DNA from: Pseudomonadales bacterium
GTDB lineage: Bacteria > Pseudomonadota > Gammaproteobacteria > Pseudomonadales > DC-out160
Assembly: GCA_016765265.1 (NCBI GenBank)
Contig: JAESQG010000094.1
Coordinates: 8,703 to 13,779, forward strand
Reading direction: 5' to 3'
DNA: 5,077 nucleotides
In this document: piece by piece, positions 1 to 5,077 of the stretch
How the letters are laid out: each line of letters begins with the position of its first letter
Numbering within the stretch: position 1 is the stretch's first letter
The notes under the pieces: model-generated
What the model was told of the DNA's origin: nothing
Seen by the model: only the letters and a program-made list of their open reading frames with translations
Databases searched by the model: none
Program-made: the position numbers and the translations under genes

Positions 1-323
1 AACAGGGAAAAATAGTTTGTCAGGCCATCGGCTTGTTTAGCAGGGTCATTTTTAACAATACCACGGATGCCGATGCGGGCACGATAAAGCTGGAATTGTT
101 CCTGTGTTTCTAGGTTGGGCCCAATGCGCGTAGGCTCTGGGGCCGTGGAGTGACTGTAATCCTTCTGATAGGTGGGTTGAAGAAAACCCCAGAGTCGCAC
201 ATCTGTATTCGTGCTCTGGGGCTCCGTGCCTTGTAGCCGTAACCAATTAGCGCTACGAACATTTGCAGAGTTAATAATAAGGGCGAAAAATAATATCCAC
301 CAACTAAACTTCCTATAAGGCAT
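1..323 (-). CDS. Secreted porin-like outer-membrane beta-barrel protein (5' part, runs off the left edge)
   Basis: The minus-strand frame starting at the ATG at 323 stays open for 107 codons to the window edge. The start is chosen because GAGAGGT lies 8 bases upstream and the N-terminus reads as a signal peptide: basic start (MPYRKF), hydrophobic core WWILFFALIINSA at residues 8-20, and a plausible signal peptidase I site near VRS/A at residues 22-25. The mature part begins NWLRLQG and contains alternating aromatic/hydrophobic stretches that resemble barrel strands: LWGFLQPTYQKDYS (44-57), FQLYRARIGIRGIV (77-90) and NYFSL (103-107). This style matches the N-terminus of phosphate-selective-porin-like (OprO/OprP-type) channels, in which the protein would sit in the outer membrane and pass small solutes. 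It follows the Baeyer-Villiger gene by 52 bases on the same strand, so co-transcription is plausible. An overlapping 82-codon frame (110-358) lacks these traits and is taken as a shadow. The barrel call is fairly likely; the solute is unknown. Confidence 0.62.
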   Translation of the reverse strand, partial: MPYRKFSWWILFFALIINSANVRSANWLRLQGTEPQSTNTDVRLWGFLQPTYQKDYSHSTAPEPTRIGPNLETQEQFQLYRARIGIRGIVKNDPAKQADGLTNYFSL

Positions 324-350
324 TTTTTGCACCTCTCGGTCATTAGGGCA

Positions 351-379
351 GATATCATAATTTACCAGCGTGATATCAT
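351..379. repeat. GATATCAT pair, 21 bases apart
   Basis: GATATCAT occurs at 351-358 and 372-379, exactly 21 bases start to start (two helical turns). Because GATATC is itself palindromic, the same bases also form a 7-base inverted repeat (GATATCA at 351-357, TGATATC at 371-377) with a 13-base loop. The right copy overlaps the TGA stop of the Baeyer-Villiger gene (376-378), and the pair lies just upstream of the porin-like start at 323. It could be a binding site for a dimeric regulator of the porin-like gene, or a weak hairpin in the intergenic mRNA. There is no T-run directly after the hairpin on the minus strand, so it is not a convincing terminator. Confidence 0.4.
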
Positions 380-1995
380 TCTTCTAGCACAAAACCTATA
401 TATTCCTTTTCAGCAATTTCATCGCATCTGGCCCTGAAATTCTGCTGACCACCGGCATAAAGCATAAAGGTTCGTTTTTTGCTGGGATTATTAATATTCA
501 TACCCATAAACCACGAGTCTGCTGTCGGGAATAGTGTCCGGGTTGCAGTTTCATACACATGCTCCGTCCACTCTTCTTCAGCTTTTGGCGTGGGTTCAAC
601 AGTCTTCAGGCCCTTGTCGCGCATATAACCCAGTAGCCCAGCAACCCATTCAGCATTCTGCTCAGAACAGCGAGGAATATTACAAAAGGTCGCGCCATTA
701 TGAGGTCCAACCAGGGTGAGCAAATTGGGAAACCCTACAATTTGCAACCCAAGATTGGTGAGAGGCCCATCTTTCCACTTCTCTTTTAACTTCTGCCCAT
801 CTTTACCGGTAATGTCGATGCGGTTCAGGGCCCCCATCACGCCTTCAAAGCCGGTGGCATAGACGATGATATCTAGATCGTATTCCTGGTCGGAGCATTG
901 GATACCCGCTTTTGAAATATTCTTGATCGGTGTGTCCGGAAGAGTGACAAGATGGACATTGGGTTGGTTGTAGCATTCAAAATATTTGGTTTCAAGAGGT
1001 ACCCGGCGAGTGCCGAAACCATGGTTAGTCGGTATCAGTTTCTCCGCAAGCTCAGGATCATTTACCCGCCCGCGAATTTTGCGAGCGATAAATTCATTCA
1101 AGAAGGCGTTGGCTTTGAGATCGTTCATGATCTCCCGAAAGTTCCCCAGCCAGATACCGAATCCGGGTTTGTGATACAGATCTTCAAAAACGTCCTCGCG
1201 CTCTTCTTCGGTAACATCCCATATGGAACGTTCATTAAATTTGTGCTGAAAGCCACCAAAGGATTCTTTACATTCTTGGAACATCTCTGGGTAATTGGCT
1301 CTGATTTTCTCCATTTCATCCGCTTCTATGGGGCTGTTATTTAATGGCGCACACCATTCCGGTGCTAGCTGAAATATATAGAGTTCTTTTGCGGTTTTTG
1401 CTACTTCCTGTATGAATTGAACACCGGTTGCGCCGGTACCGATAACCCCTACTCGCTTCCCGCTGAAATCGTTGCCCCTGCCACCAAAACCATCCTTCGG
1501 GTATCGAGCGGTATGTGCCCACTCTCCCTCAAAACTATCAATGCCTGGGATATTGGGTAACTGCCAAGCTGACAGCGGGCCTGTAGCTGAAATAAGAAAA
1601 GTCGCGCTGGCCGTTGTACCGTCTTCTAGCTGTATGCCCCACTTTTTATCTGATTCATCCCAAGTCGCAGCGAGGACTTTGCTATCAAATTGAATATCAT
1701 CTCGTAGGCTGAATTTATCGGCGATATAGTTTAAGTACTTTTCGGTTTCTGGTTGCGGTGAAAAGTGCTCGGTCCAGTCCCACTCCTTTAATACCTCTTC
1801 GGACCATGAATAACCATAGGTCTCGCTTTCAGAATCAAAGCGACATCCCGGGTATCTATTCCAGTACCAGGTGCCCCCCACGGCACTGCCTGTTTCATAA
1901 AGTTTTACTGAAAGCCCCAACTCTCGTAATGTGTGTAATTGATATAAACCCGTAACCCCTGCCCCGATAACGATGGCATCATATTGGTCTGACAT
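376..1995 (-). CDS. Type I Baeyer-Villiger flavin monooxygenase (cyclohexanone/phenylacetone monooxygenase-like)
   Basis: The product has 539 residues, the usual length for single-chain type I Baeyer-Villiger enzymes. These use FAD, NADPH and O2 to insert oxygen beside a ketone, giving an ester or lactone in the cytoplasm. Visible motifs in order: FAD-binding GAGVTG (11-16) with acidic E34; long fingerprint GGTWYWNRYPG plus D54 (40-54); short fingerprint FEGEWAHTARYP (155-166); NADPH-binding GTGATG (186-191); paired arginines R330-R331 in GFGTRRVPLE, where the catalytic arginine sits in this family; and IIVYATGF (376-383). The short fingerprint has Tyr165 where Baeyer-Villiger enzymes normally have Trp. 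The start at 1995 is preferred over an upstream TTG at 2091, because AAGGAG lies 6 bases before it, the Rossmann strand begins within ten residues, and the TTG lies inside a promoter hexamer. The substrate cannot be read from the sequence. An N-hydroxylating or FMO-type enzyme is less likely because the long fingerprint is intact. Confidence 0.93.
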   Translation of the reverse strand: MSDQYDAIVIGAGVTGLYQLHTLRELGLSVKLYETGSAVGGTWYWNRYPGCRFDSESETYGYSWSEEVLKEWDWTEHFSPQPETEKYLNYIADKFSLRDDIQFDSKVLAATWDESDKKWGIQLEDGTTASATFLISATGPLSAWQLPNIPGIDSFEGEWAHTARYPKDGFGGRGNDFSGKRVGVIGTGATGVQFIQEVAKTAKELYIFQLAPEWCAPLNNSPIEADEMEKIRANYPEMFQECKESFGGFQHKFNERSIWDVTEEEREDVFEDLYHKPGFGIWLGNFREIMNDLKANAFLNEFIARKIRGRVNDPELAEKLIPTNHGFGTRRVPLETKYFECYNQPNVHLVTLPDTPIKNISKAGIQCSDQEYDLDIIVYATGFEGVMGALNRIDITGKDGQKLKEKWKDGPLTNLGLQIVGFPNLLTLVGPHNGATFCNIPRCSEQNAEWVAGLLGYMRDKGLKTVEPTPKAEEEWTEHVYETATRTLFPTADSWFMGMNINNPSKKRTFMLYAGGQQNFRARCDEIAEKEYIGFVLEE

Positions 1996-2001
1996 TTTTT
2001 T

Positions 2002-2007
2002 CTCCTT
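2002..2007 (-). promoter_or_regulatory. Ribosome binding site deciding the Baeyer-Villiger start
   Basis: On the minus strand this reads AAGGAG, followed by six A bases and then ATG at 1995. It is the strongest Shine-Dalgarno site in the window and settles the start in favour of residue M of MSDQYDAIVIG rather than the upstream TTG. Confidence 0.85.
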
Positions 2008-2037
2008 TTTATATTTATCGACATTAAAAATTATCTG

Positions 2038-2050
2038 GACGGTGACCGTC
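2038..2050. promoter_or_regulatory. Perfect 13-base palindrome, candidate operator of the Baeyer-Villiger gene
   Basis: GACGGT-G-ACCGTC has two perfect 6-base arms around a single central base. It lies between the promoter candidate (2062-2091) and the ribosome site, at roughly +4 to +17 of the predicted transcript, where a bound repressor would block transcription. The GC-rich arms stand out from the AT-rich surroundings. No regulator gene is visible in the window, so the binding protein is unknown. Confidence 0.5.
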
Positions 2051-2061
2051 TCTTGATAATA

Positions 2062-2091
2062 GTTATACACGTTAATGCCAATGGGTTTCAA
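2062..2091 (-). promoter_or_regulatory. Sigma70-like promoter for the Baeyer-Villiger gene
   Basis: On the minus strand TTGAAA (2091-2086, 5 of 6 to TTGACA) and TATAAC (2067-2062, 5 of 6 to TATAAT) are separated by 18 bases. Transcription would begin near 2055, leaving a leader of about 60 bases that contains the palindrome and ribosome site. An alternative weaker box, TATTAT, overlaps just downstream. Confidence 0.5.
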
Positions 2092-2305
2092 GCTGCAGCT
2101 ATTAGCAGACTATGCGAGACTCCCTTAGGACTAGCCATTAGTGACATCTGCGGTGCTAGTAGTAACGATTAGTGCGCTGGATACCCTACAATCTGACTAT
2201 AAAGCACTCTGATCACCAAGGTCTGACATTAAATATTTCTCATATGATTATGATAAATCTAATTAATATGTTCTCATCTAAAATCTATGCTGAGTAAATT
2301 ATTTA

Positions 2306-3109
2306 TTAGCCTACAACTGTTTTTGGCATTCCTATCAAATAAGTCAGCTTTATTTTAGGAAATGGGATTATCGGAACAGGAATCCTACCCATTTCAAAAT
2401 GATAATGTTCTGACTCCAGATCTTGGGTCAATTCTTTTAGCTCTTCAATTGAATAGGTTCTGAGACAAGATGCGAAACCATCCCAAGCCATGACTAAAGG
2501 GCAGAGAGGTATTACATAGGTAAAGAACAATCTCTTAAAGCTAAGATTGCCCACGAAAGGTGTAAACACCAAACCCGCAAAAAAAATACCAATTGGAATC
2601 GTGGCTACCATTAACAGGCTTCGTTCCTGTGCTTCAAATATGCCTATACCCCTATTTTTAGCCACGGCATCTTCTAGAATTTTCCTAGCATGCTCTGGTT
2701 TAAAATGATGAAAGCCGGTAAAAATAGTGCGAAAGCCCTTTAACTCTCCAGGAATATCAAACGCACTGGCTGAATGGGAATACCCTTTTATTTTTCCCGC
2801 ACTTTCTTTTTCTATTTTTTCAAAAGCAGTCGTATTCGGGTATAAATCAGTAAGCAGTACTTGCGGTGCAATATCTGCCTTTGAGGCAACCTCATCAATC
2901 AACGAGGGCCAAGGACCTCCCCCGCCAGAACACATGTCTACAATTTGTGTCGCTTCGAGTTCATTAAGGGAGTCAACCAGGATATCAACGGTTACATCAA
3001 AAAAACCCAATAAGCGGGCCATGAATTGCAGGTGTTCAGTAATGTAATCCCGGAATACATCTGGACACCAGGGCTGGTCTTCCCATTCGAAGAGGTGTAA
3101 GCGTGACAT
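2306..3109 (-). CDS. Class I SAM-dependent methyltransferase-like protein with C-terminal hydrophobic segments
   Basis: The product has 267 residues and starts at an ATG with AAGGT 6 bases upstream. A Rossmann-type SAM-binding loop is visible as IVDMCSGGGGPW (56-67; D58 then four glycines). An acidic residue after the second strand, LLTDLYPN with D88, is where the ribose of SAM would be held, and a further strand FRTIFTGFHHFKP (126-138) resembles the later methyltransferase motifs. The N-terminus carries an aromatic-rich segment, LHLFEWEDQPWCPDVFRDY (4-22). Unusually, residues 165-187 and 194-208 are strongly hydrophobic and could be two membrane-associated helices, followed by WDGFASCLRTYSIEELKEL (209-227), which returns to a soluble-domain style. 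No signal peptide is seen, so it is probably cytoplasmic and membrane-attached. The methylated substrate is unknown; a small hydrophobic molecule fits the two neighbouring oxygenases. It is transcribed away from the class A monooxygenase gene. The fold call is good; true methyltransferase activity is not proven. Confidence 0.75.
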   Translation of the reverse strand: MSRLHLFEWEDQPWCPDVFRDYITEHLQFMARLLGFFDVTVDILVDSLNELEATQIVDMCSGGGGPWPSLIDEVASKADIAPQVLLTDLYPNTTAFEKIEKESAGKIKGYSHSASAFDIPGELKGFRTIFTGFHHFKPEHARKILEDAVAKNRGIGIFEAQERSLLMVATIPIGIFFAGLVFTPFVGNLSFKRLFFTYVIPLCPLVMAWDGFASCLRTYSIEELKELTQDLESEHYHFEMGRIPVPIIPFPKIKLTYLIGMPKTVVG

Positions 3110-3134
3110 GGTTTTACCTTAACATTTTCATTTA

Positions 3135-3151
3135 GTATACCGGCGGTATGC
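3135..3151. promoter_or_regulatory. Palindrome at the methyltransferase-like promoter, candidate operator
   Basis: The core ATACCG-G-CGGTAT (3137-3149) has two perfect 6-base arms around one central base. The flanks GT and GC extend it with one T/G mismatch and one more matched pair. On the minus strand its edge overlaps TATACT (3139-3134), a possible -10 box, although no good -35 box sits at the right distance. The centre lies 34 bases upstream of the methyltransferase-like start. Its sequence differs from the palindrome upstream of the Baeyer-Villiger gene, so the two need not share a regulator. Confidence 0.45.
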
Positions 3152-3255
3152 TTTGTAATTCTTATACGTTGTCCCCTCTTATTCAAGCACTAAATTTACC
3201 AACCTGTGATGCGTCAAATAATACATCGCGCATTTAAACAGCACTTTGTCATCGC

Positions 3256-3283
3256 TTGCCTTTTTAGCCGAGTCACGTAAAAT
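3256..3283 (+). promoter_or_regulatory. Possible promoter for the class A FAD monooxygenase
   Basis: TTGCCT (3256-3261, 4 of 6 to consensus) and TAAAAT (3278-3283, 5 of 6) are 16 bases apart, which would give a leader of about 65 bases. Several other AT-rich boxes nearer the gene (around 3331-3346) could serve instead, so this is only a candidate. Confidence 0.25.
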
Positions 3284-3306
3284 TTTCAGCATGAAAGAAA
3301 ACTCGA

Positions 3307-3327
3307 ACTGATAAAACTGATAAAACT
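3307..3327. repeat. Short tandem repeat ACTGATAAA
   Basis: Two exact copies of a 9-base unit (3307-3315, 3316-3324) are followed by the first three bases of a third copy. The repeat lies in the leader of the class A monooxygenase gene, ending 27 bases before its start codon. Confidence 0.8.
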
Positions 3328-3354
3328 AGTTATAGACTTATATAGGTACAAAAT

Positions 3355-4581
3355 ATGGAAAGAGCTGACGTAGTCATCCTGGGTGGTGGGATAGGTGGAT
3401 GTTCATTGGGTGCGAAACTGGCATCCACCGGTTTACAGATTTTGATACTTGAACGTGAAACGGATTTTACCGATAGAGTCCGGGGGGAGTGGATTGCTCC
3501 TTGGGGGGTGGTTGAGTTACAACGACTCGACTTATACGACAGGGTCATGGCAGCGGGAGGACATCATATAACGCGTCATATCCCCTATGACGAATTAGTG
3601 AGCCCAAAGGAAGCCGAGGCAACTGCGATGCCGCTAAACCTTGTTAAAGGCGTAGCAGGCCCGCTAGCAATCGAACATGTGGTTCTACAGAACTCAGCAC
3701 TGGACAAAGCCATTGAATCTGGATGCAGTGTTAAACGGGGTGTGGCGAACATTGAAATAAAGCCTGGGAGTAATCCACGGGTAAGCTATGAACATGATGG
3801 CGGCAGCTTGCAATGCGATTGTCGATTAATCGTCGGTGCTGATGGGCGAACCTCTACCGTGCGACGCCAGTCGGGTCTTGAAATAGTAGAAGACCCAGTA
3901 GATCACCTCATCGCGGGATTGCTGGTAGACAACGCAGATGATTGGCCTGAGGATCTTGAGGCCGTAGGAAAATATGGCAATATGTACTATTTTATTTTCC
4001 CTCAGGGCAATGGCAAGATCCGGCTATACGCTGATTTTGACTTAGAGGATCGAGGCCGATTCACGGGTGAATCGGGTGCGAAGGAGATGCTTTCTGCATT
4101 TAACATGGCCTGCGTACCCAACTCTGGGGCAATATCAAAAGCAACGCCTATCGGACCCTGCCGCACATTTCCAAGCCAGGATGCCTGGGTTGATGACCCT
4201 TTTGTCGACGGCGTGGTGTTGATTGGCGATGCGGCAGGTTACAACGATCCCATACTGGGACAAGGGTTGTCGGTCACTCTTAGGGATACACGCATAGTGT
4301 CGGACTTGTTGATTGAACACACTGCTTGGCATCGTGACCTATTCATTCCATACGGTGTTGAAAGAAAAGAGCGGCTACGTCGGTTGCGGTTGTGCGCGCA
4401 ATTTGTCACAACGATGAATGCTCGCTTTGGTTCTGAAGCAGAAGCCCGAAGAGTCAGAGCTAAACGACGTATCCGGCGCGACCCCACATTGCAATTAATT
4501 CAGCTAGCCGCATTTGTCGGCCCGGAGCAGGTTCAAGCTAAGTATTTTGAGCCTGGGTTTCAGGAAGCGCTGTTTAAATAG
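3355..4581 (+). CDS. FAD-dependent monooxygenase of the PHBH fold (class A flavoprotein hydroxylase-like)
   Basis: The product has 408 residues, normal for single-component class A flavin monooxygenases, which hydroxylate or epoxidise substrates with NAD(P)H and O2 in the cytoplasm. Motifs in order: FAD-binding GGGIGG (10-15) with E33-R34 ending the second strand; RVRGEWIAPWGVVELQRLDLYD (41-62), a conserved flavin-contact region of this group; the DG motif LIVGADGRTSTVR (158-170, D163-G164); and the GD motif VVLIGDAAGYNDPILGQGLSVTLRD (287-311), with G291-D292, P299 and GQG at 302-304. The WxWxIP motif of flavin halogenases is absent, and I see no membrane segment. The tail is very basic (ERKERLRRLRL, then RRVRAKRRIRR). 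The ATG is preceded by a weak ATAGG site 8 bases upstream and gives an N-terminus that enters the Rossmann strand at once. It is transcribed divergently from the methyltransferase-like gene. The substrate is unknown; a geranylgeranyl-reductase-like or simple oxidoreductase role cannot be excluded. Confidence 0.88.
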   Translation: MERADVVILGGGIGGCSLGAKLASTGLQILILERETDFTDRVRGEWIAPWGVVELQRLDLYDRVMAAGGHHITRHIPYDELVSPKEAEATAMPLNLVKGVAGPLAIEHVVLQNSALDKAIESGCSVKRGVANIEIKPGSNPRVSYEHDGGSLQCDCRLIVGADGRTSTVRRQSGLEIVEDPVDHLIAGLLVDNADDWPEDLEAVGKYGNMYYFIFPQGNGKIRLYADFDLEDRGRFTGESGAKEMLSAFNMACVPNSGAISKATPIGPCRTFPSQDAWVDDPFVDGVVLIGDAAGYNDPILGQGLSVTLRDTRIVSDLLIEHTAWHRDLFIPYGVERKERLRRLRLCAQFVTTMNARFGSEAEARRVRAKRRIRRDPTLQLIQLAAFVGPEQVQAKYFEPGFQEALFK

Positions 4582-4748
4582 AACCTCTATTTATCGAAAC
4601 CTCTCGAAAAGGAACGTTAACGAAGAATAATGTCATTTAATATTTCTTTCAAATTTAATCTGTGTCAAATAAAATCTGAATTACGAAATATTCTGGGTAT
4701 ACCTTTACAGGGGTTTAATTTCGAACCTACTAACAATGGAGTGTTTGT
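4582..4748. other. Intergenic region between the class A monooxygenase and the secreted protein gene
   Basis: This AT-rich gap holds two perfect 8-base palindromes, CGTTAACG (4615-4622) and GGTATACC (4696-4703). A TTTAAT box at 4714-4719 could be a -10 element, but its -35 position (TTCTGG, 4691-4696) is poor. GGTATACC lies in the spacer and -35 area, so it could be an activator or repressor site. I see no strong terminator hairpin after the monooxygenase stop, so read-through into the next gene is possible. Confidence 0.4.
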
Positions 4749-5077
4749 ATGCGTAATATGGTGGTCTCTTTTTTCTCAGTTTGCGTTCTTTGGGTTGGAT
4801 TAATTAATGCTACTGCGGCGATAACGGATGAACTAAGGGCTTGCGCACAACTGGTCAAGAAAGGCCTTAGGGAGATACCAGTAGAACGTGGCGATCGTTT
4901 TCTCGGAAAAGTACAAAAAGACACAGCATTGTGCCGCGGTGGAGAAACCGCTCTCAAATATCGAGATACACCCTGGGTCGACTGGTCGAACTATTGGGCC
5001 ACTGGTGACGCATCTACAAAGAAAGAGGGTTCGAAAGCCAGAACACTTCTTGGTGAACACCTAAAACCAAATGGCCG
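4749..5077 (+). CDS. Unrecognised secreted protein (5' part, runs off the right edge)
   Basis: An open frame of 109 codons runs from the ATG at 4749 to the window edge, with GGAG 7 bases upstream (4738-4741). Residues 1-24 form a signal peptide: MRNMVV, hydrophobic core SFFSVCVLWVGLI, and a signal peptidase I site of the A-T-A type at residues 21-24. The mature protein should be periplasmic or secreted. It has two cysteines in the visible part, C32 (ELRACAQL) and C62 (TALCRGGE), which could pair in a disulfide. It also has a tryptophan/tyrosine-rich stretch, YRDTPWVDWSNYWATGDAS (71-89). No haem-binding CxxCH, lipobox or catalytic motif is visible in this part. I do not recognise the family. 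It is on the same strand as the class A monooxygenase, 167 bases downstream, so it may belong to the same unit or have its own promoter. The minus-strand frames across it are shadows. Confidence 0.7.
   Translation, partial: MRNMVVSFFSVCVLWVGLINATAAITDELRACAQLVKKGLREIPVERGDRFLGKVQKDTALCRGGETALKYRDTPWVDWSNYWATGDASTKKEGSKARTLLGEHLKPNG

Larger units (their letters stand above)
1996..2305. other. 310-base intergenic region between the methyltransferase-like and Baeyer-Villiger genes
   Basis: No supportable gene lies here on either strand. The half next to the Baeyer-Villiger start holds its ribosome site, a 13-base palindrome and a promoter candidate. The half next to the methyltransferase-like stop is AT-rich and holds only weak repeats: ACTAGC at 2130-2135 against GCTAGT at 2155-2160, TCTGA at 2192, 2208 and 2222, and AATAT(G)TTCTCAT-like copies at 2232-2243 and 2265-2277. 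I see no clear intrinsic terminator for the methyltransferase-like gene. Confidence 0.6.

Noticed and set aside
110..358. 82-codon minus-strand frame overlapping the porin-like gene
   Set aside because: Its start lies in the GATATCAT repeat with no good ribosome site, and the overlapping frame from 323 has a signal peptide, a good ribosome site and barrel-like strands.
952..1344. 130-codon plus-strand frame inside the Baeyer-Villiger gene
   Set aside because: It is antisense to a strongly supported enzyme and has no recognisable domain; it is a codon-pattern shadow.
1996..2091. N-terminal extension of the Baeyer-Villiger gene to a TTG start at 2091
   Set aside because: The extra 32 residues lack family character, the TTG lies inside a likely -35 hexamer, and the internal ATG at 1995 has an excellent AAGGAG site.
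2130..2160. ACTAGC...GCTAGT inverted repeat
   Set aside because: Six-base arms with a 19-base loop and no placement at a promoter make it weak and likely chance.
2241..2270. AT-rich imperfect stem CATATGATTA / TAATTAATATG as a terminator of the methyltransferase-like gene
   Set aside because: The stem is short, AT-only and interrupted, and no T-run follows it on the minus strand.
2727..3047. 106-codon plus-strand frame inside the methyltransferase-like gene
   Set aside because: It is antisense to the supported gene, low in domain character, and has no clear ribosome site.
4833..5060. 75-codon minus-strand frame at the right end
   Set aside because: It overlaps the plus-strand secreted-protein frame, which has a signal peptide and ribosome site; the minus frame has neither.

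Overview
This is a protein-coding stretch of bacterial chromosome with moderate GC content. Genes have Shine-Dalgarno sites (AAGGAG, AAGGT, GAGAGGT, GGAG) and export signals of the Gram-negative type. An outer-membrane-barrel-like protein, a type I Baeyer-Villiger monooxygenase, and an unusual methyltransferase-like protein with hydrophobic segments together suggest a marine or environmental gammaproteobacterium. That assignment is an inference from protein style; no taxonomic marker gene is present. I see no rRNA, tRNA, CRISPR array, insertion sequence or phage gene.

Layout from left to right. Three genes are on the minus strand: a secreted, porin-like protein (start at 323, running off the left edge), a Baeyer-Villiger flavin monooxygenase (376-1995) and a SAM-methyltransferase-fold protein (2306-3109). 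Two genes are on the plus strand: a PHBH-fold (class A) FAD monooxygenase (3355-4581) and the beginning of an unrecognised secreted protein (4749 onward, running off the right edge). The two edge genes are open at the window ends. The Baeyer-Villiger and porin-like genes are 52 bases apart and may be co-transcribed. The methyltransferase-like and class A monooxygenase genes diverge from a 245-base intergenic region. The Baeyer-Villiger gene has its own 310-base upstream region with a good sigma70-like promoter and a perfect 13-base palindrome just downstream of it.

Taken together, two flavoprotein oxygenases, a methyltransferase-like protein and an outer-membrane channel candidate look like a small oxidative module acting on a hydrophobic ketone, aromatic or terpenoid-like compound. 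The class A enzyme could hydroxylate, the methyltransferase-like protein could modify, the Baeyer-Villiger enzyme could turn a ketone into an ester or lactone, and the porin-like protein could admit or release the compound. The order and substrate are not shown by the sequence. The most distinctive signals beyond the genes are two different 13-base palindromes, each placed like an operator at one promoter, and a GATATCAT repeat two helical turns apart between the Baeyer-Villiger and porin-like genes.
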